In this document: positions 25,304 through 35,983 of the stretch, in pieces
Numbering within the stretch: the stretch's first letter is position 1
How the letters are laid out: every line of letters starts with the position of its first letter
NCBI GenBank assembly: GCA_041671305.1
Contig: JBAZBX010000002.1
Coordinates: forward strand, 1 to 64,000
Direction: 5' to 3'
Length of the DNA stretch: 64,000 nt
Source of the DNA: CAIPBY01 sp041671305
GTDB lineage: Bacteria > Patescibacteriota > Patescibacteriia > 2-01-FULL-39-33
Program-made: the position numbers and the translations under genes
Notes under the pieces: generated by a model
Told to the model about the DNA's origin: nothing
The model's input: the letters and a program-made list of their open reading frames with translations, nothing else
Databases searched by the model: none

Positions 25304-28300
25304 TTAATTAAGACTTCCAGTTTCCGTATTCCAAGTTTTGGCGCCTTCATAATTCCAATTATCCTTCACTTTGATAATGATATTACCGGTACCAGCAATA
25401 TCTCCGTAATAATGATACAAAACAAATGGATCTGAAGGATTCGGCCTGGAAAGAAGCGCTGTGCCTGAAAAAGTCGTAGTGGTATCATCTCCCCAAGAAA
25501 CACTATAAGCCCGAATTGGCAATTGCTCCGGATCAATTTCCGCCGTAAATTCCAACTTGATCGGACTATTTGACTTGACCTTGCGCAGTTCTGCAGGATC
25601 AGTGGTTGTGGCTAACAAATTAGTAGTAGTGACATGCTTAATTTCCGGATAATTGAAACACATTCTAGCACTTGTAGAGAGTGTCGTGCTTGCTTCATGA
25701 GCCTCTCTTTTGCTAATTCCACCGCAATTTTCCGTTGGCACTGACCAATCCATAGAACTCACCAAACTATAATACCCGCCCTCAATCGGACTTCCGTCTT
25801 TGTTGGCTCTCCACTCCCAAACGCCATAACTCTTGGCAAAAAGTTTTTTCAGCTCGTCCACGTCATGGACTTGCCCCATCCTAGATTGGCCAATATCAGT
25901 CTTGCTCATGTTTTCTTCATAGAATAACGGCTGGTTGTATGGCACGTCGTCCTTGCTATCCCACTCATTCGGATATTGACCGGTAATTGGAGCAATAATA
26001 GAAGCAAAAGGATTTTGGTCAGTATTATAATTATAACGATTATAATGGTAAATATTGGCGTAGATATAAGTCCCTCCGCTACAGAAATAATTAGAATTAA
26101 GGCTTCCATCGCTATTGCAGACGGAGCTGAAAGAATTATTTAATTTCTCATCTGAGACAGAATTACCGCAACATTTGAGACCCAGGGTATTAGAATTAGT
26201 TAAGCCAACATAATTTCCACAATAATTTCTAGGCGTAGAACCATTTAAACGCAAACAATACATAGAATGATCAAAACATTGATTAGGATTACCTACAACA
26301 TACTCCGATAATCCTCCACCACAACCCGCATCAGTACAACTTGACATATTGCTATTGGAAAAAAGCGACAAACCATCAGCTACTGTTTCAAACATATCGC
26401 CATACAGAGCATTTACTACACAATCCGTGTCATTGGTTTTGTAACTGGAGCCGGGTGAGGTCCTAGCCGAATAAGCTTTTTGCTGTCCGGAAGAATCTAC
26501 CACCTGAACCACCTTATCGCAATAGCCGGCAGTAAATCCGTTGGAACTAATTCCTCCTATAACTCCGCTGGCATACGCTTTGTCTGAAGCAGCCGTACCG
26601 CCGGAGCCAAAAGCATAACCCAGGATATCACCTTGGACATCCGGATGCGGATCACTGGCTTGTCCACTATAATTAGGATCGGTGTCCGTCACTATCTTGA
26701 AAGCGACATAGCCAATAGCCACCGTCTCATCGTTAATCCATTCTATGAGTCCGGAAACGATACCGCTCATATCCTTCAAAGCGGAAAGTGTATGCCAAGG
26801 AAGTCCAAAAGCTACAGGAAATTTAGCAATATTGAAGCCGAACATGCCCCATCCACCCCAATAATCGTCCTGAGTCATGGTAAATGGCGACATAATAAAC
26901 TTTCCGATATCTTCCAGGGCTGTTGTTATACTACCCCACAAAGATTTATCCTTTATGATTAAAAATCCACTACTATCGTAATCATTATGACTAGCTAAAT
27001 AATTACATGTATTTGCCAATTCAAAATCATTACAACTATCATCTTGCTGACATTCACTTCCGCTGTCGCCAATTCCGCAAAAAGTCCTAGACAAAGGCAA
27101 ACATTCTTCATAATTATTTCCATTAAGATCAAAAATTTTAGGACATTCCTTACTACCCCTTTCACTATTTAGATGAATATCCACAACAGAAGTATTTTCT
27201 CTATAATTTGTCAGGGGATTACATGGTGTGGTTTCACCACTGCTTATGCCACCAGCACAAACTCCACAACTTGAACCACCATTATTAGTACAACTTGCCG
27301 CCAAGTTTTCAGCGCTATACATGCTTTCTGCTTCGGGAGCGTTGGTGCCAAAATAAAATGGCAACTCTCCGGCAATACCAAAAGATTCATATGGCTTCAT
27401 AAATACAAATAGTGGCATCGGGAAGAAATTTTTCTTGTCAAATCCGACATAGAGTCCGCTATAGAAGAAACGATAGACATTAGGATATCTCAAAAGAGTT
27501 CTCATGGATGCAGGCACATCAGAAAAAGGATAAAATTTGACTTCCTGACCCGTATGAGACTCCACCAAATCCATGACAGAGGCATATTTTCCTAAGTTTG
27601 CCGCATTAGCATTTAGGGTAAAATTAGAAAAATTCATTTTTTTCTCCGCTTTGGATACGCAATAATACAAAGGCATTCTTTCTTGATAATACGGTGAATA
27701 GTCATTGACTGATTCTCCGGCAATATTATCTACCGGCCACCATTGCAGACATTGCTGACTGTTGATAGCTGGATCTTTGAGGATGCAATATCCGTATTGG
27801 CCATAATATTGGGTGTTGTCTTTGTTGTACCTACAACCAGGAGCATCGGCTTCGGGATAGACACGACAAGTTCTGGCTATCTGACTAACTTCGGTGCCAT
27901 CAGTATCCAAGATAGTGTTGACGCCAATATTATCCCACATTGTATATCCGCCTAACTTTGTATTATCAAATCCTTTCTCAAGAGACGGAGCCAAACTGAA
28001 CAAGGCAATTTTCATGCTGGTAGCTCCGCTAGGCGGAGTTACCCTATAAACTACATGTTTCCATGGAGTACCTTGATTGATTTTCAAAGTGTCAGCTGAT
28101 TCCCATTTAGGACCAAATAATTGTGGCCCAGAATTAATGGTAATAATGTTATATGAGCCATTGGAATTTCTCTCTAGTGCGTTGCCCTCTCCGTTCAAAA
28201 ATAGATAACGAACTTCCGCGTATGGCAAATTAGTGCCGTCTCCGGAACCCGCGATGTTGGTAGTATTGACCCAGAAAGAAAGATAATATGGCGTGTCATC

Positions 28301-31300
28301 TTCAACTCCGATATTTTCTGATATGACTATATTGCCGGAATTAAGTTGCAGATAAGAACCTCCGCTTTCCGCTTTCTGAGGATCAGAAACCACCTTGAAC
28401 AAACTAGAATTCCAAGTAATACTATTCATTTTGGGCTTAACTGATTGACAAGCCTTGGCGGGAGTGGAAGAACAAGCCAAACTGCCGGGAACCCAGCCGA
28501 TAGGATCACTGGATTCTCCAAATGTCATCTCAAAATCACCATTGACTACTTCAGAAGTTCCGCCAAGTTGATTCATAGCATCATACGGATAGTTGATAGT
28601 ACCGCTAACCTTACTGTCAACCTCAGAAACCAGAGGATTAGTCATGACGTAGCCGGTTTTATTTTTATCTATCTCTGGTGAATAAGTCGCGACAGTACTG
28701 GAACTATTTACTTGCCTATTGCAAGAACCGTCATCAGCAAAAGATTGACACATGCTAATATCCAAGCATTTATCATTTTCTGTAAAATTAAACTGGGAAT
28801 CATTTTTGGATTTCTGATAAGTATTGCAAGTCAGCCAATTACTGCAAGTCCTGTCGGCACCGGCTGAAACTATCATATTGGCATTGTTGGTTTGAATTCC
28901 AGCAATCGGCGAAACCCCTCCTCCCGCGACTGACGAAGTGAGATCCGCGTTATAAGTGAGCTGGGAATCAAAAATTAAATTCTTCCAAAATCTATCTCCC
29001 GTAGAGGTGGCCGAATAATCAATCTGTCCCCTATCATTTACCAGAACGCAACCAGTTCGGAAATTAACCTGGCCGTTGCAGGATCCGGAATTGACTGAAC
29101 TGCTTAGTTTATAATAAACTCCGGCCAAAGTGACCTGAGAAGTTGAGCTACTGACACCAACAGCACAATCCTTGTTTTCTGCCGAGGAAACATAGAAAAG
29201 TCTAGAATCAATTTTTGAAGATTGTTGGAAAGGATCTATTATCAAAGTCGCTCCACTACAGGAAGACAATAAACTGATGGCCGAGTCTGAATTATACAAA
29301 GTATTCGTCTTGATGGAGACGGTATTATCGGATTTTATTTTTAATTTGGTATAGACATTTGTCAACGGATCAACATATTCGTTGCATCCGCTCTGAGCGC
29401 CCTGGCAAATTCCCGCCCATCCCTGATAATCAGTTCTTTCTACTCCAGTGACATTATCAACTATGCCTATTGGTTGGATTTTGGAAGACTGATTCTCATA
29501 ACCAGTGCCAAAGGTTTGATTGGCGGTAGTAATACATGGAATACTAGTACCCTGCTGAACCCAAGAACCGGTTGAGCCTGCTCCTTTGACATATTCACAT
29601 ACTTTGCCATGAGGATCTTTAAAATAAGAAAATGAATTCTGACCCGCATATTCCTCACACCATAATTCATTAAATTTACAAATATCCGTTTTATATCGCT
29701 CTGGAAGATTTTTCAGATAAGCCGTGCTATAACCAGTAACCTCGTCATATTTATTGATTATTGGCAGGCCGTAAGACGTGCATCCCATTTCCTTGCTGGA
29801 ACAAGAATATTTAGAATCCGCCACCAGATAAACGGTATTGTAAGCGGGAACAGATATAGATGAAGTAGCCGGATCAGAATTAAAAATCTCACCTCCCGGA
29901 TAATCATAATTATGGGTATCCACTAATTTCTCACAACCCGCCGCTTCCGCGCGACAAAGCTTAGCAAATGATTTGAGATAAGCAACGTTGCCAAGCCTAT
30001 CCTTGTATGCGGAACAGCCAAGCATATTGCCGGGAACACAGCGATGATTATCTACTCCTGCAGTCGTATCAGCGCAAGTCTGAGTAGCCGTAGGATTATT
30101 GTATAATGTCTGTCCATTGCCATCGCCTAAATTATTATCGCAAGAAAAAGGCGTGTACCATGAATTTTCTACCAAATAAACACTATTTTGCACCTCTTTC
30201 AAAATAATATTATTGAGATAAATATTTACTCCCTGAGGAATATTGAATTCCAAATACTGTTCAGCTGAGGAATCCAAGTTCCAATGGACAAAAACCGGTC
30301 CCAAATCGTATTTTCTCCATTCAGAGCTTACCTGCGCGCGTGACAGGCTAAGATTAGAATTATCCACCTTGGCCATGGCAAAAAAGTCATTCACCGAGCC
30401 AGCCGAACCGAACTTGATAGAATTAAAAGCAAATGAGACATTGCCTTTCGCCCAGAAAGACAAAACGTATGTTTTATTTTGAGAAATATTTACCAAGTGT
30501 TTCAGGGTGGAAGTAGAAGCGGTATTTGGATTGGTCAAAGAATGACCGCCGACAAAAGTGGAAACATTACTTAGCGTGGCTGTGGCATTGGAATTAACGC
30601 CTTGATCATAGAGCCAGAGAGCCGAAGAAGTTGTAAGATCAAAATTACTATTGAGAATATTACGCACATTGTTGCCGGTATTGCCGGTATAAGCGCGGCA
30701 ACCTTTCATTTCGGCCGAGCACGTCTTCCCTTCTCCAGGAATCGCCATATAAATACATTCATTATTGCCATTCCAGAAACCATTATGAGAAACACAATCC
30801 TTGGCAGAATCAATATTATTGGTTTGAGTCAAAGTTCTTCTGTACGGATGGCAATTATCGGAAATGGTAATTGTCTGAGAAAGCAGACGATATGACTTAG
30901 CGCCGGTCGCATCATAAAATTCCCGACAATCCGGATTTACGGCCATATCTTCTTGTGCGCAATAACCGTCATCAAGAGATTCATCGGTATTGTCCACACA
31001 AAGAGGCTGACCCACACTGCCCGTAGAAGTAGAGTAAGCTAAATCCGTGCAAGGCTTGTTGGAAGCTAAAATATTTGATTTTTTTAATTTGTATACTTTT
31101 AATTGATAGCCGGCCGTGTCATCGCCTTCCCAAGTGTAGTAAGTGCCATCATTAATCCCCGGTTTTTCACAAACCTGGAAATTAACATAATATTCCCTAT
31201 TTTCCGCTCCTTTGGATAAATCATCCAAATTTGTAAATTCATCGCATCCGGCCAAATCCGCAGAACAATATTTAGGCACACTGTCGGCGATGAATTGATT

Positions 31301-34300
31301 GTATTTAGAAGAGGTAAAATCCGTTTCTTCCTGCTTGTAGACTTGATAACCCACGCACTCACCGGGACAGACATCCAAAGTTTCTGCTACGCCAGGAACA
31401 GCCGGATCCCCGTTGGTAGGAGTATATAATTCACAATCCACTTCGTCTGCCGTACAAACTGGCGCGTATTTAGAGCAAAGTGTGTTTCTATTCTGCAATA
31501 CGGAATTAATATTGGTATAATCCGCCCAAGCACCGGTGGTTGAACTCTTGTAGCAATTATAATAATCCGGGGCTTTTTTGAGATAAGCCAACTGGCTTGA
31601 CGGCCTATACGACGGATTGTATTCTGAATAATCGCTTGGAGTTTCAATATTATAAGTCACTTCCTCCAATTGAATATCATCAAAATAAATATTGCCTCCC
31701 GCATAGTTACTGCCAAGTTTCAAATCAAAATTATAATCTGAACTCATGAAAGCATCCTGGCCTACAGTAAATGACTTGCTCAGCCTCTGCCAAGAATTAG
31801 TTATATTGGCATTGGCACTAGCAGAAACGATAGAATTTTCTCCCTGATATAATCCAATTGAGGAATTGGCAGTTGAAGGCAAATAAACCCATCCAGAGAG
31901 AATGTATTTCTTTCCTTTTTCAAGAATGGCATTATGACTAGCCTGAGTTAATTTTTCAGCACAACTACCACTACTTGTGCATTGCAATCCCAAAGAATGC
32001 GTTCCGCTATGGATAAAGGTACTAGCCACGGCGCCAGTTCCGGCATCAGAGGCCCATCCCCCATCCAGAGAGAATTCAAATCCGCCGTTATAAAACAAGT
32101 TGCTTCCCAATCCTGCTTTCGTCCTGATAAATTGAGAACAACCATCATTACTGCCATCGCAAGTCTGGACGTTTCTATTAAAATAAATATCGGCTGAAGT
32201 ATTTGACACCGCTGGCATATTCAAAGAAACTGAATTTTGCTTACAATCTTCAATTTGTTTTTTGAATTCAAAATTATCAAAATAAGCTTTGGCCGTAGTG
32301 CCTGCCTTGGTAATAATCTTAATAGTGGCCGTGGCATAATTGTCAGCATCAAAATACATATAATAATCATTCCATCCAGCACCAATGCTGGTAAGCGGAA
32401 GATTAATCGCTAATTGATTATCCCGATAAATTTGAACATCTACCTCTCCAGCGCTGAAATAATCAGCCCTGGCAGAAAATTTAAATTGATAAGTAGATGT
32501 GGCGTCCACTTGAATATCTTTCAAGGTTATAATTTCACTGTTGGGAGCTGCCGTTTGCGGAGCGTTGTTGGCGGTTACCACCAAAACAGCAGAATTATCC
32601 TTGCCCTTATTTGAATCCCAATAATCCCTGGTATATGCATCCATGGAAGATAATTCTTCTAACCAAAACTGGGGCAAGAAAGAATTGGTGGCCTTCTGAT
32701 TGAAATTTTGATTTAAGCTGGACAAAACATCAGCCGTTTCCAAGCAATTTTCCAAATTACAGCTTGAAGCGCCATAGGGAATGGTGCAACTTCCCTCAAA
32801 AGAACAGGTTTTGGTGGAAGAATTATAAGTACAATGATTATCTCCGGTACAAGACGTAGGAGAACAGGCAGAAGCCATGGTTACGATATTTGCGGTGCTA
32901 CTGAGGTCGCTAACCAGATGCGACTCAGAAATATTTAAATTTGGGGTAGCAGTACATCCGCTGGGATCATTACAAATTCCGGCAACTAAATCAGGAGCTA
33001 AACTTCTCCATATTTTGGAAATCGGATCAAATAAATTACTATACCACCTGCAACCGGCATTTTGTGAATTACAATCTCTATAATCCAAAGAGTTGGAGAG
33101 GTAAGACTGCGCCGAACCCTGACGACTCTTGAAAGTCTGACAGGTATTATTTCTGGAATCGCACGTTGTGCCGAAATTCCAAAATCTTCTTTCTTCTGTG
33201 CAATACCCATAGGAAGAGCAGGAGCCATCGGCATTTTCCTTGATGCATTGCTGTTCATCCGCGCAATACTGATCCCTATTCATGGTTCCCTCTTGAGAAT
33301 TCTGAAAGGTATTATGATCGCCGTATCCCTGTCTTCTGCAATAAACTTCCGGCGCCTTAAATACCCAATAAGGATCAACTAGGCCGTAAAATTTGCTTCC
33401 AGACTTATCAAATTGATCCATAATATCGCCCAAGGTTATATTTTCCTTGCTGTCCTTGAGATAATTGGCGGCTATTTCCCAGCCTATTGGCACAATCCTG
33501 TATTTTCTCAAAATAAGAATGGTTCTATAGGTAATGGCGGTGGTATAATTTTGCGAGTTAGCATTATTGGGCACAAATAACCTGTTTTTGAAATCATCGC
33601 CGACCTGCCATACTTGTTTTTTGTCTTTGATGTATGAAGAAAAAGCCTGGTCAATTACGCAGTCAGTCGGCCCTGGATTATTTTTGGCATCATCCGGACA
33701 AGTCATCAGCTTGCTCAAAATGTCATAAGGACCGCCAATGGCATATTCGCTTTGTTTTAATTTATTGAATCTGGCCTCGGCTCCGGCCGCACCCTCAGAA
33801 TATGGCTGAGCGTCTGGGTTTAAAAGACTGGAAAGATCAGGCAAAGGCAATCCGGATAAAAAGCTATTGTTGTTATTGCCTGACGATCCGCTAGTAAACA
33901 ATCCTGACTTGAAATTATTAAGCAATTGTCCAACCAAAGTTTGAGCAAAGGTATTAACAAAATCAACTATAGTTCCGGTAAAAACTTCTTCCGCCAAAGT
34001 GGACTTTTCGGTGACGGCCGGAAGCATATCCTTCACCACATCGCCAGGCGTCAAAACTTTATTGGCAAAATCAGTAACACTCTTCCAACCGGTCGGATCC
34101 ACCACTTTTTCTCCCACTTTGATCTTATCGGCGACATAAGCGATTGATTCGCCACTGAGCTTCAAATAAACAGAAATGTCATTCTCCCCTTCATTCAAAG
34201 AATTATTGTACTCAAAAGCAAAATTCGGATTGGTAATGGCGGTGTTCCAATTGGTCATCATCTTGGAAAAAGTACAACGCACCTGCCTAGGCTTTTTCCA

Positions 34301-34948
34301 ATTTATACTGGTTTGTATAGACAAGCTAAGAGTCGGACTTTTACATAAATCCACTCCATATCTTTGTCCCACCTGATCAATAAAATCTCCCAAAGCGCTG
34401 TCCCCCAAATTCTGCAAATACGCTCCCCAACCCTCTGTGATAAATAATGGTTTTTGTCCCTTACCACCGGAAGCAATCCAAGTCGCCGTGTCAGCCGCTA
34501 ACTGCTGAGACATCAGAGAGAGAGATGATTTAAAGGCGGAAGCGAGAGCCACTCTTCTGGTTTCTTTTTTCAAGTCATCAGAAACTTTTTTGGCATATTC
34601 TTTCCATTGGCTACGATTCGTCAAATCGGCATTATTCTTTTGGGCTTCATCTATACAAGCCATTTGTGCTTGCGTGGCCGCTAACTGAGCCTGTCCGCAA
34701 TCCGTGGGAGAGGCGCAAGGCTTAGCCACAATGCTTTGGCATTTTGCCACAGCCGCCGAAGCCGCCTTATCCGCCTGATCCGGCAAACCGACTTCTCCGC
34801 TGTTTCCAGCTGAAAACCAGTCAGCAGATTGGTCGGCGATATCTGCTTCCGCTCTTGCCATTATTGGAAACGCGGACAAAGTAAAAAACATCAACAACGC
34901 AAAAATAGCTACCGAAAAATAAATTTTATTGTGAAAATTAAACTTCAT
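25304..34948 (-). CDS. Giant secreted cysteine-rich multidomain surface protein (3214 aa)
   Basis: Signal peptide MKFNFHNKIYFSVAIFALL (mature part from about residue 34). By hand I count about 100 cysteines. A motif C-x(4-6)-GC-x2-[YF/W] recurs at least nine times (e.g. CSADLAGCDEF, CSAEMKGCRAY, CSSKEMGCTSY, CQGAQSGCNEY). Between these are four segments with the jelly-roll pattern of carbohydrate-binding modules, typically an N-G-x-F-E start and a FDDIQLEEV-like end: about residues 770-900, 950-1100, 1435-1590 and 2135-2345. A PKD-like domain (YSVSWGDDTTTTF) closes the protein near 3120-3207. No enzyme motif was recognised. Its place directly before the VirB6-like gene suggests an extracellular part or substrate of the machine, perhaps for cell contact. 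The gene is one uninterrupted frame of 9.6 kb. Confidence 0.9.
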   Translation of the reverse strand: MKFNFHNKIYFSVAIFALLMFFTLSAFPIMARAEADIADQSADWFSAGNSGEVGLPDQADKAASAAVAKCQSIVAKPCASPTDCGQAQLAATQAQMACIDEAQKNNADLTNRSQWKEYAKKVSDDLKKETRRVALASAFKSSLSLMSQQLAADTATWIASGGKGQKPLFITEGWGAYLQNLGDSALGDFIDQVGQRYGVDLCKSPTLSLSIQTSINWKKPRQVRCTFSKMMTNWNTAITNPNFAFEYNNSLNEGENDISVYLKLSGESIAYVADKIKVGEKVVDPTGWKSVTDFANKVLTPGDVVKDMLPAVTEKSTLAEEVFTGTIVDFVNTFAQTLVGQLLNNFKSGLFTSGSSGNNNNSFLSGLPLPDLSSLLNPDAQPYSEGAAGAEARFNKLKQSEYAIGGPYDILSKLMTCPDDAKNNPGPTDCVIDQAFSSYIKDKKQVWQVGDDFKNRLFVPNNANSQNYTTAITYRTILILRKYRIVPIGWEIAANYLKDSKENITLGDIMDQFDKSGSKFYGLVDPYWVFKAPEVYCRRQGYGDHNTFQNSQEGTMNRDQYCADEQQCIKENADGSCSSYGYCTEERRFWNFGTTCDSRNNTCQTFKSRQGSAQSYLSNSLDYRDCNSQNAGCRWYSNLFDPISKIWRSLAPDLVAGICNDPSGCTATPNLNISESHLVSDLSSTANIVTMASACSPTSCTGDNHCTYNSSTKTCSFEGSCTIPYGASSCNLENCLETADVLSSLNQNFNQKATNSFLPQFWLEELSSMDAYTRDYWDSNKGKDNSAVLVVTANNAPQTAAPNSEIITLKDIQVDATSTYQFKFSARADYFSAGEVDVQIYRDNQLAINLPLTSIGAGWNDYYMYFDADNYATATIKIITKAGTTAKAYFDNFEFKKQIEDCKQNSVSLNMPAVSNTSADIYFNRNVQTCDGSNDGCSQFIRTKAGLGSNLFYNGGFEFSLDGGWASDAGTGAVASTFIHSGTHSLGLQCTSSGSCAEKLTQASHNAILEKGKKYILSGWVYLPSTANSSIGLYQGENSIVSASANANITNSWQRLSKSFTVGQDAFMSSDYNFDLKLGSNYAGGNIYFDDIQLEEVTYNIETPSDYSEYNPSYRPSSQLAYLKKAPDYYNCYKSSTTGAWADYTNINSVLQNRNTLCSKYAPVCTADEVDCELYTPTNGDPAVPGVAETLDVCPGECVGYQVYKQEETDFTSSKYNQFIADSVPKYCSADLAGCDEFTNLDDLSKGAENREYYVNFQVCEKPGINDGTYYTWEGDDTAGYQLKVYKLKKSNILASNKPCTDLAYSTSTGSVGQPLCVDNTDESLDDGYCAQEDMAVNPDCREFYDATGAKSYRLLSQTITISDNCHPYRRTLTQTNNIDSAKDCVSHNGFWNGNNECIYMAIPGEGKTCSAEMKGCRAYTGNTGNNVRNILNSNFDLTTSSALWLYDQGVNSNATATLSNVSTFVGGHSLTNPNTASTSTLKHLVNISQNKTYVLSFWAKGNVSFAFNSIKFGSAGSVNDFFAMAKVDNSNLSLSRAQVSSEWRKYDLGPVFVHWNLDSSAEQYLEFNIPQGVNIYLNNIILKEVQNSVYLVENSWYTPFSCDNNLGDGNGQTLYNNPTATQTCADTTAGVDNHRCVPGNMLGCSAYKDRLGNVAYLKSFAKLCRAEAAGCEKLVDTHNYDYPGGEIFNSDPATSSISVPAYNTVYLVADSKYSCSSKEMGCTSYGLPIINKYDEVTGYSTAYLKNLPERYKTDICKFNELWCEEYAGQNSFSYFKDPHGKVCEYVKGAGSTGSWVQQGTSIPCITTANQTFGTGYENQSSKIQPIGIVDNVTGVERTDYQGWAGICQGAQSGCNEYVDPLTNVYTKLKIKSDNTVSIKTNTLYNSDSAISLLSSCSGATLIIDPFQQSSKIDSRLFYVSSAENKDCAVGVSSSTSQVTLAGVYYKLSSSVNSGSCNGQVNFRTGCVLVNDRGQIDYSATSTGDRFWKNLIFDSQLTYNADLTSSVAGGGVSPIAGIQTNNANMIVSAGADRTCSNWLTCNTYQKSKNDSQFNFTENDKCLDISMCQSFADDGSCNRQVNSSSTVATYSPEIDKNKTGYVMTNPLVSEVDSKVSGTINYPYDAMNQLGGTSEVVNGDFEMTFGESSDPIGWVPGSLACSSTPAKACQSVKPKMNSITWNSSLFKVVSDPQKAESGGSYLQLNSGNIVISENIGVEDDTPYYLSFWVNTTNIAGSGDGTNLPYAEVRYLFLNGEGNALERNSNGSYNIITINSGPQLFGPKWESADTLKINQGTPWKHVVYRVTPPSGATSMKIALFSLAPSLEKGFDNTKLGGYTMWDNIGVNTILDTDGTEVSQIARTCRVYPEADAPGCRYNKDNTQYYGQYGYCILKDPAINSQQCLQWWPVDNIAGESVNDYSPYYQERMPLYYCVSKAEKKMNFSNFTLNANAANLGKYASVMDLVESHTGQEVKFYPFSDVPASMRTLLRYPNVYRFFYSGLYVGFDKKNFFPMPLFVFMKPYESFGIAGELPFYFGTNAPEAESMYSAENLAASCTNNGGSSCGVCAGGISSGETTPCNPLTNYRENTSVVDIHLNSERGSKECPKIFDLNGNNYEECLPLSRTFCGIGDSGSECQQDDSCNDFELANTCNYLASHNDYDSSGFLIIKDKSLWGSITTALEDIGKFIMSPFTMTQDDYWGGWGMFGFNIAKFPVAFGLPWHTLSALKDMSGIVSGLIEWINDETVAIGYVAFKIVTDTDPNYSGQASDPHPDVQGDILGYAFGSGGTAASDKAYASGVIGGISSNGFTAGYCDKVVQVVDSSGQQKAYSARTSPGSSYKTNDTDCVVNALYGDMFETVADGLSLFSNSNMSSCTDAGCGGGLSEYVVGNPNQCFDHSMYCLRLNGSTPRNYCGNYVGLTNSNTLGLKCCGNSVSDEKLNNSFSSVCNSDGSLNSNYFCSGGTYIYANIYHYNRYNYNTDQNPFASIIAPITGQYPNEWDSKDDVPYNQPLFYEENMSKTDIGQSRMGQVHDVDELKKLFAKSYGVWEWRANKDGSPIEGGYYSLVSSMDWSVPTENCGGISKREAHEASTTLSTSARMCFNYPEIKHVTTTNLLATTTDPAELRKVKSNSPIKLEFTAEIDPEQLPIRAYSVSWGDDTTTTFSGTALLSRPNPSDPFVLYHYYGDIAGTGNIIIKVKDNWNYEGAKTWNTETGSLN

Positions 34949-34971
34949 TAATATTTAACTTATATCGTAGC

Positions 34972-35889
34972 TCACTTAACCGTGGAAGTAGCCGTTGAAT
35001 TTAATTTATCTATAAACATCTGTTTTAATTCGTCATCAGAAATGGAATCTAGCAGGGTCTTGGGCGCGCCGTTTTTGATCATTAATTCTTTGATCTGAGC
35101 GCCAGTCAAATTTTTGAGATCATCTATTGAACTTATATTTAATCCTGAGGTATCCAGAGTTTTTGATCCGGTGGAAGTACTAACTGCCGTTGGAACAGAA
35201 ACCCCATTGGAAGTTATCTGACTAGCCAAATCGGGATTTTCACTCAAAACTTCCTGATAACCATTCAAAATATCCTGATCAGTCATAGCATCTACCTCGG
35301 CCTGAGTTAATCCGCTCTGAACCAAAATTTTTCTAATATCGGAAATATTAATCTGCGGAGTTGACTGCGTAGGAGGACTAGCCTGAAAAGTGGGAACTGT
35401 TCCTGCCGAAGAAGTGGAGACGCTGGAGCCATTACCAAAGCAAGTTTTGCCTTCCGGACAATTCGGATCTGTGCCCTGTTTAACTTCCTGGCCATCATTT
35501 ATGCCATCGCCATCGCTATCGGTCAAGTACGGACTGGTATTATAGACGTAGGATTCATCATAATCCGAAAGCCCATCACTGTCCGTATCCTGAGCTTTTA
35601 AGGCATTAATCGCCTCTTGTTGAGGATCAGTTTCAGTGGAAAGAGCAGAATTTCCCTTCACCAAAAAGCTAAACGGATTATTGATATTGCTGGCCAGTTG
35701 ATAATACCCGAAAAACAAAGCAAAGACGCAAACAACCAAAATAACAACGGAATTTACCCTTTCCCTTTTTCTAATACTGTTTAAATTGTTTATCTTATCA
35801 TCCGAAATGTTACTTTTGCCATATGTATTTTGATTCCTGAGATTATTTGTGGCAAAATCATTTCTCTTGGATGGCCTGTCACCTTCCAT
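34972..35889 (-). CDS. Single-pass membrane protein with thrombospondin type 3-like Ca-binding repeats
   Basis: A basic N-terminal segment and one membrane helix (about residues 44-63, VVILVVCVFALFFGYYQLA) precede an outer region with Asp-rich calcium repeats: DTDSDGLSDYDE and DSDGDGINDGQE near 97-130. A Ser/Thr/Pro linker follows. Two short helical repeats (IRKILVQSGLTQAEVDAMTDQDI near 185 and IKELMIKNGAPKTLLDSISDDEL near 265) end the protein. It is the first gene of the long minus-strand operon, 23 nt before the giant protein gene. Probable role: structural or adhesive envelope protein; exact function unknown. Confidence 0.83.
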   Translation of the reverse strand: MEGDRPSKRNDFATNNLRNQNTYGKSNISDDKINNLNSIRKRERVNSVVILVVCVFALFFGYYQLASNINNPFSFLVKGNSALSTETDPQQEAINALKAQDTDSDGLSDYDESYVYNTSPYLTDSDGDGINDGQEVKQGTDPNCPEGKTCFGNGSSVSTSSAGTVPTFQASPPTQSTPQINISDIRKILVQSGLTQAEVDAMTDQDILNGYQEVLSENPDLASQITSNGVSVPTAVSTSTGSKTLDTSGLNISSIDDLKNLTGAQIKELMIKNGAPKTLLDSISDDELKQMFIDKLNSTATSTVK

Positions 35890-35917
35890 GGGCTGTGGAT
35901 AAAAGTTTATTACTTAA

Positions 35918-35923
35918 ATTATA
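35918..35923 (-). promoter_or_regulatory. Candidate -10 element of the ~20 kb secretion-like operon
   Basis: TATAAT on the minus strand, 29 nt before the first ATG (35889). A weak -35 (TAGTAA) lies 17 nt further up. All genes from 35889 down to 15648 run in this direction with short gaps. Confidence 0.45.
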
Positions 35924-35983
35924 CCACAAAAAAATATTTTTTACTATTATATTATGACAGAAATAAGAATTAATTATCAATTC

